Assembly (NCBI RefSeq): GCF_003337275.1
Contig: NZ_QPJQ01000019.1
Coordinates: 1 to 64,000, forward strand
Source: Marinomonas foliarum
GTDB lineage: Bacteria > Pseudomonadota > Gammaproteobacteria > Pseudomonadales > Marinomonadaceae
Direction: 5' to 3'
Length of the DNA stretch: 64,000 nt
How positions within the stretch are numbered: the stretch's first letter is position 1; every line of letters begins with the position of its first letter. Positions 9,315 through 18,814 of this stretch are shown in pieces. Position numbers and translations under genes: made by a program. A model generated the notes under the pieces. It saw only the letters and a list, made by a program, of their open reading frames with translations, did not search any database and was not told the origin of the DNA.

Positions 9315-11894
9315 ATGCAACTTCAAACAGGTAACTTTGTAACGTCGGTAATAGATGAAAAACCGACGTTATCTTTCGCCTATGATAAACCGATAAATGC
9401 TTATGATGAGGCCTTCACGGAAGATCGCCAACCACGCGCACATTGGCACGATTTGCTGCGTAGTATAAGCAATCTATCGGACGAAGAAATGCTCGACAGA
9501 CAGCGCCGTGCACAGCGTATTTTACGCGAAGACGGCGCTACCTATAATTTAACCAGTGACCCACTCACACCCAGTGTTTGGTCGCTGGATCTTATTCCTA
9601 ATATTATCCCAACCGATGAATGGCTTGCCATCGAACAAGGTTTATCGCAACGCTCAAACTTATTCGACCTCATTTTAAAAGACCTTTATGGTCCACAAGA
9701 GTTACTAAAAAACGGCATTATTCCTTCAGAGATTATTTTTAGTCATCCAGGTTTTTTACGCCAATGCCACGGTGTTATGGTTCCTGGTGCCCATCAATTA
9801 TTACATCATGCCGTCGATCTCGTGCGTGACCATACAGGCCAATTTCAAGTCATTGGCGATCGGACCCAAGCACCAAATGGCGCAGGCTATGCGTTGGAAA
9901 ATCGTACAGTTGTATCTCGCGTTATTCCAAACAGTTTCCGTGATAGCCAAGTACGTCGTCTGGCAGGATTCTTTCAAGCCTTCAAAAACATGCTGTCTTC
10001 ACTTGCCAGCCAATGGACGGACACGCCTCGTATCGTCATGCTATCACCCGGCGCCTACAGCAGTACCTATTTTGAGCAAGCTTACTTATCAAACTACCTT
10101 GGCTTTCCATTGGTGCAAGGCAGTGATTTAACAGTACGTAATGGCGCTGTTTGGATGAAATCCTTAAACGGTTTAGCTCGTGTTGATGTGATTTTACGTC
10201 GTGTCGATGATACCTATTGCGATCAAGCTGAACTAAGAGCGGACTCTTTCCTTGGTGTTCCAGGCTTATTAGAAGTAGTTCGAGCAGGCAATGTTGTACT
10301 TGCTAACCCATTGGGCAGCGGTATTTTAGAAGCGCCCGCTTTGATTAAATTCTTACCTGCTATTAGCGAATTTTTAACAGGTGAACAACTCACTTTGCCA
10401 TCAGTTACAACATGGTGGTGTGGTGATAAAGATGATCTCGATTATGTGATCGCCAATATTGGAAATCTTATTATCAAACCTGCGATTCGCAGCCATAGCA
10501 GTAAGAGCATTTATGGTCATACACTGACTGAGAAAAAAAAGCTCAACATCGTAGAAAAAATTAAAAAAGCACCGCACCTTTTCACCGCACAAAACTATAT
10601 TCCGGGCTCCATATCTCCCACTTGGTTAGACGGAAACTTACAATCGAGACCAAGCTTGTTACGAGCCTTCACCATTGCTAATCCGACCGGTTACACAGTC
10701 ATGCCTGGTGGTTTATCGCGTGTTGGCGAATCAACAGAAGAAGCTATTGTTTCCAGCATTTCTAACTCAAAAAGCAAAGACACCTGGGTTATTGCGGCAG
10801 AGCCAGAAGCACCAAAAACGTTACTTAACGATCAAGTATTACTGCAAGACGAAGCCTTACAAGCAAACTTACCAAGCCGAGTGGTAGAGAACCTATTTTG
10901 GATGGGGCGCTATGCAGAACGAGCTGAAATTAGCATGCGTTTATTACGGACTATTTTTAAACAGATGAATGGTATCGATCCACTGCCAGAAGAAAGCCGA
11001 CGCATGCTCCTTGAAATGGCATCGACACAAACTGGTTGCTTGCCCGGCTTCTTAGAAGCCGACGAAAATTTGCTAGAGAACCCAGAAGCTGAACTAATCT
11101 CTATGATTACCGATGGCAGCCGTGCTGGGTCAATCAAAGCCAATTTACAAGCCATGTTAAGTTGCAGCGAACAAGTCAAAGAGATGCTGTCTGCAGATAC
11201 TCGCATCATCATTAATGAACTGCGCGACCATATCCATGAGCTAGACCGCGCTTACACGAACGGCCTGCCTTCTGCGCCAGAAGAGTCATTAGACAGCCTA
11301 GTTACTTCCTTGTTGGCGCTCTCCGGATTAAACCATGAAAGCATGTTACGCGGTTTAGATTGGACATTTCAGGAAATTGGCAGACGTACCGAACGGGCTC
11401 TGCAAACGGCAACTTTGCTACGTTCCGCGTTAACTACACCGCTTTCATCAGGACCACAGCAACAAATTTTAGAATCCGTTTTGTTAAGCGTAGAAGCGTT
11501 GATTTCTTTCCGTCGCCGTTATCGTAATCGCGCTCGTGTTGCTTACGGACTGGATCTATTAATGATTGATGGCAGTAATCCTCGCTCTTTACTCTACCAA
11601 GTAGAGCAGCTGCGTAAATGCATTAAAGAACTACCAAGAAATGAAACAAAAACCGCAGGCTTAAGCCCAGAAAACAAGATCATCTTAAAGTCGCTCAATG
11701 ATATTCAGCTTGCCGATTTGGAAGAGCTTGCCGAAGTCGACATAGACAGCCAAAGCCGTCTGAAGTTAGAACAACTCATGACCGAGCTTTTAGATCAGCT
11801 TGAGCAATTCACTGTCCTCATTAGTGATAAGTATTTTGACCATACCGCTGGACCGCAGTCATTGACTGAAGTCGCCATAGGGATAAGTCTATGA
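9315..11894 (+). CDS. Fused permuted ATP-grasp / alpha-E protein
   Basis: Fusion, 859 aa, equivalent in order to the two separate proteins encoded at 3523-5924. Residues 1-490 form the ATP-grasp part, ending in NSKSKDTWVIA; residues 520-840 form the alpha-E part, starting with NLPSRVVENLFWMGRYAERAE. The metal-site signature differs from the first copy: GDRTQAPNGAGYALENR replaces EDNLRVPSGVSYMLENR, and the NESGGYG and LDLRPF motifs are replaced by RSHSSKSIYG and PSLLRAF. From memory such changes are usual in the fused subfamily, so this copy may be catalytically different or inactive. A 28-bp gap separates it from the DUF2126 gene; its stop overlaps the next ATG (ATGA at 11891). Confidence 0.87.
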   Translation: MQLQTGNFVTSVIDEKPTLSFAYDKPINAYDEAFTEDRQPRAHWHDLLRSISNLSDEEMLDRQRRAQRILREDGATYNLTSDPLTPSVWSLDLIPNIIPTDEWLAIEQGLSQRSNLFDLILKDLYGPQELLKNGIIPSEIIFSHPGFLRQCHGVMVPGAHQLLHHAVDLVRDHTGQFQVIGDRTQAPNGAGYALENRTVVSRVIPNSFRDSQVRRLAGFFQAFKNMLSSLASQWTDTPRIVMLSPGAYSSTYFEQAYLSNYLGFPLVQGSDLTVRNGAVWMKSLNGLARVDVILRRVDDTYCDQAELRADSFLGVPGLLEVVRAGNVVLANPLGSGILEAPALIKFLPAISEFLTGEQLTLPSVTTWWCGDKDDLDYVIANIGNLIIKPAIRSHSSKSIYGHTLTEKKKLNIVEKIKKAPHLFTAQNYIPGSISPTWLDGNLQSRPSLLRAFTIANPTGYTVMPGGLSRVGESTEEAIVSSISNSKSKDTWVIAAEPEAPKTLLNDQVLLQDEALQANLPSRVVENLFWMGRYAERAEISMRLLRTIFKQMNGIDPLPEESRRMLLEMASTQTGCLPGFLEADENLLENPEAELISMITDGSRAGSIKANLQAMLSCSEQVKEMLSADTRIIINELRDHIHELDRAYTNGLPSAPEESLDSLVTSLLALSGLNHESMLRGLDWTFQEIGRRTERALQTATLLRSALTTPLSSGPQQQILESVLLSVEALISFRRRYRNRARVAYGLDLLMIDGSNPRSLLYQVEQLRKCIKELPRNETKTAGLSPENKIILKSLNDIQLADLEELAEVDIDSQSRLKLEQLMTELLDQLEQFTVLISDKYFDHTAGPQSLTEVAIGISL

Positions 11895-12772
11895 GATACC
11901 GCGTTCGCCATATAACAGAATATACTTATGGAGCACCGGTGAGCTTATGTTACAACATGGCTCACCTGTTACCACGAGACACGCGTAATCAGCGCTGCTT
12001 ACATCAAAAAGTACAAATCAATCCGCCACCAGTTTATCAAAATGATGGCGAAGATTATTTCGGTAATCAGACGTTTTATTTTTCGATTCAAGAAGCGCAC
12101 AAAAAACTCGTGATTGATGTCACTACCGATTTCGAAATCTCGCCATTAGATGTGCTGCAATGGCAAACGCAGAGCTCGCTTACCTGTGGTCAGTTACGTG
12201 AGCAATTAGCTAATCCAAACACACCTGAATTACGTATGGCAAAAGAATACTTACTAGATTCGCCGCAAATACGCTGTTCAGAAGATCTAAAAGCTTATGC
12301 GCAAAGTACTTTTGCTGACGACAAACCAGTCTTGCAGGCGGCGCTGGCTTTCACCCATAAGATCTTCTCCGAGTTCAAATTCGACCCAACAACGACAACC
12401 GTTGCGACACCACTTGAACAAGTACTTAAACAACGCAGTGGCGTGTGTCAGGATTTCGCTCACTTAGCGATTGGCTGCTTGCGCTCGGTTGGCATTCCAG
12501 CACGCTATATGAGCGGCTACCTAGAAACCTTGCCACCACCGGGGCAAGAAAAGCTTGTTGGTGCTGATGCGTCTCACGCTTGGTTCGCCGTACTTATTCC
12601 AGAATTAGGCTGGGTAGAATTTGATCCAACTAATGATTTGATGCCAAGCGACCAACACATAGTCACCGCATGGGGTCGAGATTATGCCGATGTCACTCCA
12701 TTGCAAGGCGTCATATTTGAAGGTGGTGGCTCTCAGCAATTAGCAGTTTCGGTAGATGTAAAGCGGGTCTAA
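11891..12772 (+). CDS. Transglutaminase-like protein, short form
   Basis: Papain-fold protein of 293 aa with an N-terminal beta domain (MRYRVRHITEYTY, residues 1-90) and a transglutaminase core. Seen: catalytic Cys186 (RSGVCQDFAHLA), His229 (DASHAWFAV) and Asp245 (FDPTND), so the triad is complete. It lacks the DUF2126 extension of its operon partner at 5921. It overlaps the fused ATP-grasp/alpha-E gene by four bases and ends the operon. Its role is inferred to be the cysteine-dependent amidase or transferase arm of the second, fused version of the system. No signal peptide. Confidence 0.88.
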   Translation: MRYRVRHITEYTYGAPVSLCYNMAHLLPRDTRNQRCLHQKVQINPPPVYQNDGEDYFGNQTFYFSIQEAHKKLVIDVTTDFEISPLDVLQWQTQSSLTCGQLREQLANPNTPELRMAKEYLLDSPQIRCSEDLKAYAQSTFADDKPVLQAALAFTHKIFSEFKFDPTTTTVATPLEQVLKQRSGVCQDFAHLAIGCLRSVGIPARYMSGYLETLPPPGQEKLVGADASHAWFAVLIPELGWVEFDPTNDLMPSDQHIVTAWGRDYADVTPLQGVIFEGGGSQQLAVSVDVKRV

Positions 12773-12964
12773 CGAGAAACCGCCCTTTGCTCGTTATAAT
12801 CAGGTACATATTTCACAGTTTCTGTGCTGTTTAAATATGTACAATTATCGAGCAAAAGCCATACTACATAGCATGTAGAGACGATATAAGGTAAGCTTCG
12901 CGAAATTCTTGCATAACCTGACTTTTCAGCTTTGCACCTGCCTTTATAAAACATGAGAACATCT

Positions 12965-14350
12965 ATGAGTTTCGACAAACTTGGGCTTTCTGCCCCCATC
13001 CTAAAAGCCATTGAAGATCAAGGCTATACTGAGCCGTCTGCAATTCAAGCTCAGGCAATACCAGCCATTCTTGAAGGCCAAGATGTGATGGCCGCGGCTC
13101 AAACAGGGACAGGCAAAACAGCCGGTTTTACCCTACCCTTGCTTGAAATTCTAAGTAAAGGCGAACACGCGCAAAGCAATCAAGTCCGTGCATTGGTATT
13201 AACGCCAACACGTGAACTAGCGGCTCAAGTTGCTGAAAACGTAAAAAACTATGGTCAGCATTTAGGTCTTAAATCGACTGTTGTATTTGGTGGCGTAAAA
13301 ATCAATCCTCAAATGATGGCCCTTCGCCGCGGCGCTGATATTCTTATCGCCACGCCTGGCCGCATGATGGATTTGTACAATCAAAAAGCCGTACGTTTCG
13401 ATAAGCTAGAAGTCCTTGTTCTAGACGAAGCCGACCGCATGTTGGACATGGGTTTTATCCATGACATCAAAAAAATCTTAGCGATACTTCCAAAGAAACG
13501 TCAGAACTTATTGTTCTCTGCAACCTTCTCTCCAGAAATACGCCAGCTAGCAAAAGGTTTAGTAAACAACCCTGTTGAAATTTCAGTTACGCCGCGCAAC
13601 GCGACAGCCGTTTCTGTTGAGCAATGGTTACATCCTGTCGACAAAAAACGTAAAACGGAATTGTTAATTCAACTGATTGCCCAAGGTCGCTGGGATCAAG
13701 CCTTAGTATTTTCTCGCACCAAGCACGGCGCTAATAAAATCACCAAACAGCTAGAAGACGCCGGTATTCGTGCCAGCGCGATTCACGGCAATAAAAGCCA
13801 AGGCGCACGTACTCGTGCCTTAGCAGACTTTAAAGAAGGCCGCATTCGAATCCTTGTGGCAACCGACATCGCCGCTCGTGGACTAGATATCGAACAGCTA
13901 CCTCACGTGGTCAACTTTGACTTACCAGACGTGGCTGAAGATTACGTTCACCGTATTGGTCGTACTGGCCGTGCGGGTGCAACAGGCAAAGCAATTTCAT
14001 TGGTTGCTGCAGATGAATTAGACCAGCTACGCGCTATTGAACGTTTAACTCAGAAGCTCATTGAGCGTCGCTACGAAGATGACTTCATGCCAACACACAT
14101 GTTGCCTGATACCACTCTGGATACGCGTCCAATCAAACCAAACAAACCTAAAAAGCCAAAAGCACCACGTGATCAACAGGGTGCAGCAAGACAAGGCAAT
14201 GGCGCGAAACAGGGTGGCAATCCAGCGAAAGGTAATGCACCTAAATCTGGTAACCGTCGCCCAGCAGCACCAAAAGCAGAAATGACACCAGGCCAAGGTC
14301 TGCGTAGCAAGCCTCTAGCGCCAGCGCGTCGTAATCGTAAGCCTGATTAA
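12965..14350 (+). CDS. rhlE: DEAD-box ATP-dependent RNA helicase, RhlE-like
   Basis: RNA helicase for remodelling of ribosomal or messenger RNA. Seen: an N-terminal Q-motif (FDKLGLS and the [11 protein letters not shown] stretch), Walker [15 protein letters not shown], the DEAD box ([13 protein letters not shown]), SAT (LFSATF), and [10 protein letters not shown] in domain 2, followed by a basic, low-complexity tail of about 85 residues rich in Lys, Pro, Asn and Gly, as is usual for RhlE. Start: ATG at 12965 gives the conserved MSFDKLGLS opening; an in-frame ATG at 12953 would add four residues. The gene is single and followed by a strong terminator. RhlE rather than SrmB or CsdA is inferred from the N-terminus and size. 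Confidence 0.88.
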   Translation: MSFDKLGLSAPILKAIEDQGYTEPSAIQAQAIPAILEGQDVMAAAQTGTGKTAGFTLPLLEILSKGEHAQSNQVRALVLTPTRELAAQVAENVKNYGQHLGLKSTVVFGGVKINPQMMALRRGADILIATPGRMMDLYNQKAVRFDKLEVLVLDEADRMLDMGFIHDIKKILAILPKKRQNLLFSATFSPEIRQLAKGLVNNPVEISVTPRNATAVSVEQWLHPVDKKRKTELLIQLIAQGRWDQALVFSRTKHGANKITKQLEDAGIRASAIHGNKSQGARTRALADFKEGRIRILVATDIAARGLDIEQLPHVVNFDLPDVAEDYVHRIGRTGRAGATGKAISLVAADELDQLRAIERLTQKLIERRYEDDFMPTHMLPDTTLDTRPIKPNKPKKPKAPRDQQGAARQGNGAKQGGNPAKGNAPKSGNRRPAAPKAEMTPGQGLRSKPLAPARRNRKPD

Positions 14351-14376
14351 TTTTTGACACATCTGCTACAATAATT

Positions 14377-14409
14377 AAAGCCACAGTGAGCACTCGCCAC
14401 TGTGGCTTT
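14377..14409 (+). terminator. Rho-independent terminator after rhlE
   Basis: A perfect 12-bp stem AAAGCCACAGTG/CACTGTGGCTTT with a 9-base loop is followed by T residues (TTTTC). Confidence 0.85.
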
Positions 14410-14463
14410 TCTTTGGACAATGCATAAAATTAGATAACAACTAACTTATTTCAAGGATGTGTC

Positions 14464-14877
14464 ATGGGAATCATTCTTCTTCCTCTGTTTTTATTTTGGG
14501 CAATCTGCTTCCTTTTCTCTCTTCGAATAGGCTATGTTTTATTGAAAGAAGAAAAGCTATTTGTCTATAAAATCCTGCCAGCCATTACATCCATATTCCT
14601 CGCCTTCGCCTATACAACACTGTCTCTAAACCAGTATAAAAACAGCGAATCTCTTTGGGCATTCGAAATTATGTCTTACTTCTTATTTAACCTAAATGCT
14701 GCCGTTCTATACTTAGCTGCGCTGCTGTCTTACTTCACCCTAAGAAATCGAATAAAAAATCCATCGATCAAATCTCTTATTTTCATCATCGCATTATCTA
14801 TTTCTTTAGGCACTTTACTTGGCGCTTTTGGTAGCGAAGCTTTTATGGAAAAAAACAATATTGAGCAGACTTATTAG
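14464..14877 (+). CDS. Small hypothetical inner-membrane protein (four predicted membrane segments)
   Basis: 137 aa, family not recognised. Seen: an ATG with AAGGA seven bases upstream, and four hydrophobic segments at about residues 3-26, 38-55, 70-92 and 102-122, with short charged loops and a polar C-terminus. No catalytic or metal motif is visible. It lies between two terminators as a single-gene unit, so context gives no clue to function. Codon use looks like its neighbours and the clean ribosome site supports a real gene. Confidence 0.65.
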   Translation: MGIILLPLFLFWAICFLFSLRIGYVLLKEEKLFVYKILPAITSIFLAFAYTTLSLNQYKNSESLWAFEIMSYFLFNLNAAVLYLAALLSYFTLRNRIKNPSIKSLIFIIALSISLGTLLGAFGSEAFMEKNNIEQTY

Positions 14878-14880
14878 AAG

Positions 14881-14923
14881 AGGATGGCATCAGGTTCTCA
14901 ATTACAAAACCTGATGCCATCCT
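14881..14923. terminator. Bidirectional hairpin between convergent genes
   Basis: A perfect 16-bp inverted repeat, AGGATGGCATCAGGTT and its complement, with an 11-base loop, lies just after the 137-aa membrane protein and 10 bases from the end of the minus-strand chemoreceptor. The T-tracts on both sides are weak, so it may act as an mRNA-stabilising end or a shared terminator. Confidence 0.65.
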
Positions 14924-14932
14924 TAGCAATCA

Positions 14933-16924
14933 CTAACTCAATTTATAAGAGCTAATTTCTTTCAATACACTTTCAAAACGCTCTCCAGCCTGAACAGAAC
15001 CTTCATCAGTTTTGTTCACCATATCCAGAATTCGCTCCGAACGTTCGCTGACATTCTGAATATTCTTATTAATTTCTTCCGATACCTGAGATTGTTCTTC
15101 TGACGCGGTAGCAACACGCTCAATTGTTTGAGCTAATTGCTCAATCGCATCAAACAAGCCCTGCATCATGGTGACGTTTTCGCTGACAACATCAGAAGTT
15201 TGCGTAGCCATGCTGGCACACTGATCCATGGATTGTAGCGCACTCTTACCAGAACCGACCAAGGCTTCAATCATAGAACGAATTTCTTCTGTAGAGTTCT
15301 GCGTGCGCTGAGCAAGCGTTCTTACTTCATCCGCCACTACCGCAAAACCTCGCCCTTGTTCACCAGCACGGGCGGCTTCAATAGCAGCATTTAATGCCAA
15401 TAAATTGGTTTGCTCAGCGATGGATTCAATGGTTTGCAAAATACTGCTAATTTGCTCTGTATGACTCGTAACAGACTGCACCGCTTTATATCCACCATTC
15501 ACTTCTGAAGACAAATTAGCAATGGATTGTAGAATCGTCTGCATACGCGCTGACCCTTGGGTACTTTGCTCTCGAATACTCTCAGTAGCGTCTGCTGAAG
15601 ACAGCATATCTTGGGAAATCGTATTACTGGTCAGCGACATTTCTTCTACTGCGGATGCCATCAGATCCGTTTGATTAAACTGGTCTTTGGTTTCTTGTAG
15701 TGCGGTTTTAGAATAGCCACTTAGCACATTCATACTTTCCTTTGATTCTGACGCCATATCCACCATCAAATGAAAAGATTCACTCAAATGGTCCAGATGC
15801 ATGTTTAAATATTGAATAATCTCGCCCAACTCATCTTTTGACGTATTTTCAATTCGTCCCACCAAATTACGCTTTGAAGAGACATTTGATAACGCTTGGC
15901 TAATACGCTCCACCCGTTTGGACAGAGAACGTGTCAACGAGAACGCCAAGAAAATCACCGGTGTAATCAGTACAATAAAACCAATAATCAAACCATTACG
16001 ATAAAGTTCACTGCGAGACGTTAACGCAGCACTGAGATTATTAATTTCGGAGCTAATTTTATCTGCAACTCCTTTTATCAAACCTATTTTCGCCGTAGCA
16101 AGTCCAAACCAATCTGCTGGGCCATTCACAGTAGAAACATCCTTCATCGCCAAAAAAGCATTTGTAGCCTGTGTGACAGCCTTCCAATTATCATTTTTCA
16201 TCTCTGCACTCAGTAATGCTTCTTCTTTATCTGACGCCGTCACCATAAAGTGTTCTAACTGATGATTCTCATCTTCAATGAAAGCCGCGATCTGAGACTG
16301 ACGCTTTAATGTTGTCGACTTAGCTGCATACACACCATTTAAAGCACCACGATATTGACCTGCACGCTCCTTCATCCACAATAGACTTAAGCGAGCCTCT
16401 AGTGCTTTGGCAATATCTCGGTTACTAATATCCAAAATCACGCGTTGAATGGAATTTAATGCTTGGCGGTTCACCTCCGAATAAAAATCAAACGCGCCAT
16501 TATCGGCCGCTAAAGCATCAACTTTTTGTCGAACTTGATTCTTATCTTTCAACATCGCTAAAATAGGCGCTCTTAAGCGTTCTAGGCGCTCTACTGTAAG
16601 AACTTCAAAAGAACGACTCTCTAGATTTTTCAATGCGGCTTCCGCATTGTCCGCAATTTTACGCTGGGCCAATAAAGCATCTCTTCCGTTATTACCTTTA
16701 CTGCCTAAAAAGCCCGCACTCAAACCCCGTTCAACCGCAAAATTATGAGCCACACCATCTAAAATAGATGACAACTTCACCATGTCCTCTGCGATACGCC
16801 CTTCATGAACACGTTCGTTTAAATCGTTAACTAAAAAGCCAACAATAATAATTGCAAACAGCGATGGTAAAATACCAACAATGGCTACCGATTGAGACAC
16901 TTTTAGGTTTGAGAATAAGGACAC
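14933..16924 (-). CDS. Methyl-accepting chemotaxis protein with NIT sensor domain
   Basis: Transmembrane chemoreceptor, 663 aa. Seen: an N-terminal membrane segment (residues 10-30), a periplasmic all-helical domain of about 280 residues with [16 protein letters not shown], the hallmark of the NIT (nitrate- and nitrite-sensing) domain, a second membrane segment near residues 313-335, a HAMP linker, and a methyl-accepting signalling region whose hairpin tip [18 protein letters not shown] lies near residue 508. It therefore probably steers swimming in response to nitrate, nitrite or a related ligand; the actual ligand is inferred from the domain name only. It starts at 16924 with AAGGAGAG upstream. 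It is a single gene, separate from any che operon. Confidence 0.88.
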   Translation of the reverse strand: MSLFSNLKVSQSVAIVGILPSLFAIIIVGFLVNDLNERVHEGRIAEDMVKLSSILDGVAHNFAVERGLSAGFLGSKGNNGRDALLAQRKIADNAEAALKNLESRSFEVLTVERLERLRAPILAMLKDKNQVRQKVDALAADNGAFDFYSEVNRQALNSIQRVILDISNRDIAKALEARLSLLWMKERAGQYRGALNGVYAAKSTTLKRQSQIAAFIEDENHQLEHFMVTASDKEEALLSAEMKNDNWKAVTQATNAFLAMKDVSTVNGPADWFGLATAKIGLIKGVADKISSEINNLSAALTSRSELYRNGLIIGFIVLITPVIFLAFSLTRSLSKRVERISQALSNVSSKRNLVGRIENTSKDELGEIIQYLNMHLDHLSESFHLMVDMASESKESMNVLSGYSKTALQETKDQFNQTDLMASAVEEMSLTSNTISQDMLSSADATESIREQSTQGSARMQTILQSIANLSSEVNGGYKAVQSVTSHTEQISSILQTIESIAEQTNLLALNAAIEAARAGEQGRGFAVVADEVRTLAQRTQNSTEEIRSMIEALVGSGKSALQSMDQCASMATQTSDVVSENVTMMQGLFDAIEQLAQTIERVATASEEQSQVSEEINKNIQNVSERSERILDMVNKTDEGSVQAGERFESVLKEISSYKLS

Positions 16925-17070
16925 TAGCCTCTCCTTGTCGTTGTTTTAAGAAAGCTTAGATTAAATTATGCACTTTGCATGCCCAGTACTTATTTTTTTA
17001 CATTATCTAGATTTCAAATATTTTTCTTACTTCCTAAATGTCTATTTAATTCGATATGTTGGAAACAAAA

Positions 17071-17090
17071 AAACCACCCGAAGGTGGTTT
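17071..17090 (-). terminator. Rho-independent terminator of the cystine transporter gene
   Basis: Read on the minus strand, the 8-bp stem AAACCACC/GGTGGTTT with loop TTCG is followed by a run of T residues. It lies 31 bp beyond the stop at 17122. Confidence 0.85.
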
Positions 17091-17121
17091 TATATAAACA
17101 AAATTTCACTACCCAATAGAG

Positions 17122-18513
17122 TTAACTGTTTCTCAGCTCTGCTTCTGGCACTTCATCTTGTTCAAACACTTTCGAGTCAGTATGACCAAGCCATTTCGAG
17201 GTGATACTGCCTGCGGTCATGGCACCATTAACGTTCACAGCGGTACGCCCCATATCTATCAAAGGCTCAATAGAGATCAGTAAGCCAGCTAATGCAACAG
17301 GCATATCCAACGCCGACAACACAATCAAAGCCGCGAACGTCGCGCCACCACCAATGCCTGCAATACCAAATGAACTAATGGTAACGATGGCAATCAGTGA
17401 AATAATAAAGCTAGGGTCCAATGGATTAATGCCCACGGTTGGTGCAATCATCACGGCCAACATGGCTGGGTACAAACCAGCACAACCATTTTGCCCCATC
17501 GTCGCACCAAAAGATGCCGAAAAGTTTGACTCACCTTCACCGTTACCAAGGCGTTTGACCTGAGTATCGATATTCAATGGAATCGTTCCTGCGCTGGAGC
17601 GAGACGTAAAAGCAAACAACAACACAGGCAATACTTTCTTGAAGTAACGTAGTGGTGAAATACCGTTAAATGCCAACAAACATAAATGCATGACAAGAAT
17701 CAGTGCTAGACCCACATAAGAAGCCACAACGAAGTTCAGCAACGTCAGTATGTCATCGACATTAGAACCAGCAACCACCTTAGTCATCAACGCCAAAATA
17801 CCATATGGCGTAAGGCTTAACACCATACGAACCAAGGTTCTAACAATAGATTGAGCTACATCAACAAAACGCTCAAAACTAGCGCCTAATTCTGGCTCTT
17901 TACGAGCAACTGTTACACCAGCCACACCAACAAACGCAGCAAAGATAACCACAGCAATGGTTGAAGTTGGACGGCTACCCGCTAAGTCAGCGAAAGGGTT
18001 GCCAGGGAAGAACGATGTGATCATGTCAGCAAAAGAAACACTAGCCAGACCATCAAGACGTGTTTCCAATGCCGCACCACGTGCCATTTCGCGCGCACCT
18101 TGCACGATACCGTCAGCTGACAAGCCAAATAGGTTACTAACAAAAACGCCGATCAAAGCAGAAACCGCAGTGGTCGCCAACAAGATACCGATAATACCGC
18201 CAGACATCTTGCCCAAAGAGCCCGTGTCTTTCACCTTGATTATCGCGCCAATAATAGACACTAAAATCAACGGCATAATGATCATCTTCAGCAAGCTAAC
18301 ATAGCCATAACCAACGATATTCACATACTCTAACGTTTCATTGGTTTCAGCACTGCCAACACCATAGATAAACTGCAACGCAGCACCAAACGCCACACCA
18401 AGACCCAAACCTGTAAATACTTGAGTCGATAACGTCTTTTTCGCTTTTTGCAGTTTGAACAACAACGCGATTAACAAAGCGAACACCGCTAAGTTAATAA
18501 TGGGATACAACAT
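17122..18513 (-). CDS. tcyP: L-cystine / dicarboxylate-type symporter (TcyP-like)
   Basis: Inner-membrane sodium- or proton-coupled symporter of the DAACS family, 463 aa. Seen: about nine hydrophobic segments; the N-terminal pattern (IVGYGYVSLLKMIIMPLIL, then a GKMSGG loop and LFGLSADGIVQG) resembles the YdjN/TcyP L-cystine carriers more than GltP or DctA; a Ser-rich reentrant loop (AFTSRSSAGTIPLN) and a second reentrant region with FGATMGQNGCAG and GIAGIGGGATFAA follow. Cystine uptake is inferred from this subfamily resemblance. It fits the sulfur-scavenging theme of the window, although it lies 15 kb from the sulfate cluster. It is a single gene with its own terminator. Confidence 0.82.
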   Translation of the reverse strand: MLYPIINLAVFALLIALLFKLQKAKKTLSTQVFTGLGLGVAFGAALQFIYGVGSAETNETLEYVNIVGYGYVSLLKMIIMPLILVSIIGAIIKVKDTGSLGKMSGGIIGILLATTAVSALIGVFVSNLFGLSADGIVQGAREMARGAALETRLDGLASVSFADMITSFFPGNPFADLAGSRPTSTIAVVIFAAFVGVAGVTVARKEPELGASFERFVDVAQSIVRTLVRMVLSLTPYGILALMTKVVAGSNVDDILTLLNFVVASYVGLALILVMHLCLLAFNGISPLRYFKKVLPVLLFAFTSRSSAGTIPLNIDTQVKRLGNGEGESNFSASFGATMGQNGCAGLYPAMLAVMIAPTVGINPLDPSFIISLIAIVTISSFGIAGIGGGATFAALIVLSALDMPVALAGLLISIEPLIDMGRTAVNVNGAMTAGSITSKWLGHTDSKVFEQDEVPEAELRNS

Positions 18514-18814
18514 GGAGAAAAAACCTTAACAAATTAGTCATTGAACACCGGCTCCTTGCTTATCTAAACATCAATAAACACCGAAAACCGATAAGTTGCA
18601 GCAATGTTAACAAAATGCTGACTAAATGGATAAGAAGGAAAAATCATTACCTTATATAAGAAAAACGAATAAGGAAGAAACTTGAACGTCTTATAAATAC
18701 ATTCAGAAATCACAAATCACTACACTTATCCATTTGCCAAAATGCATAAATTCGACTTTTATTAGAGGCACTAAAAATAGCTAACCAACAAAACATATTA
18801 CAAGGAAGTAAACA
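18514..18814. other. Divergent promoter region between cystine symporter and HD-GYP gene
   Basis: About 300 bp between divergent starts. Apart from the candidate sigma-70 promoter listed separately it shows AT-rich sequence without a strong palindrome, small gene or RNA structure. Confidence 0.5.
18734..18762 (+). promoter_or_regulatory. Candidate sigma-70 promoter for the HD-GYP gene
   Basis: TTGCCA (5 of 6 to consensus), a 17-bp spacer, then TTTTAT (4 of 6). It lies 53 bp before the GTG start at 18815. A moderate match in an AT-rich region. Confidence 0.4.

Noticed and set aside
12769..13011. Minus-strand 80-codon frame over the rhlE start
   Set aside because: It overlaps the conserved rhlE N-terminus, lacks a ribosome site and shows no domain.
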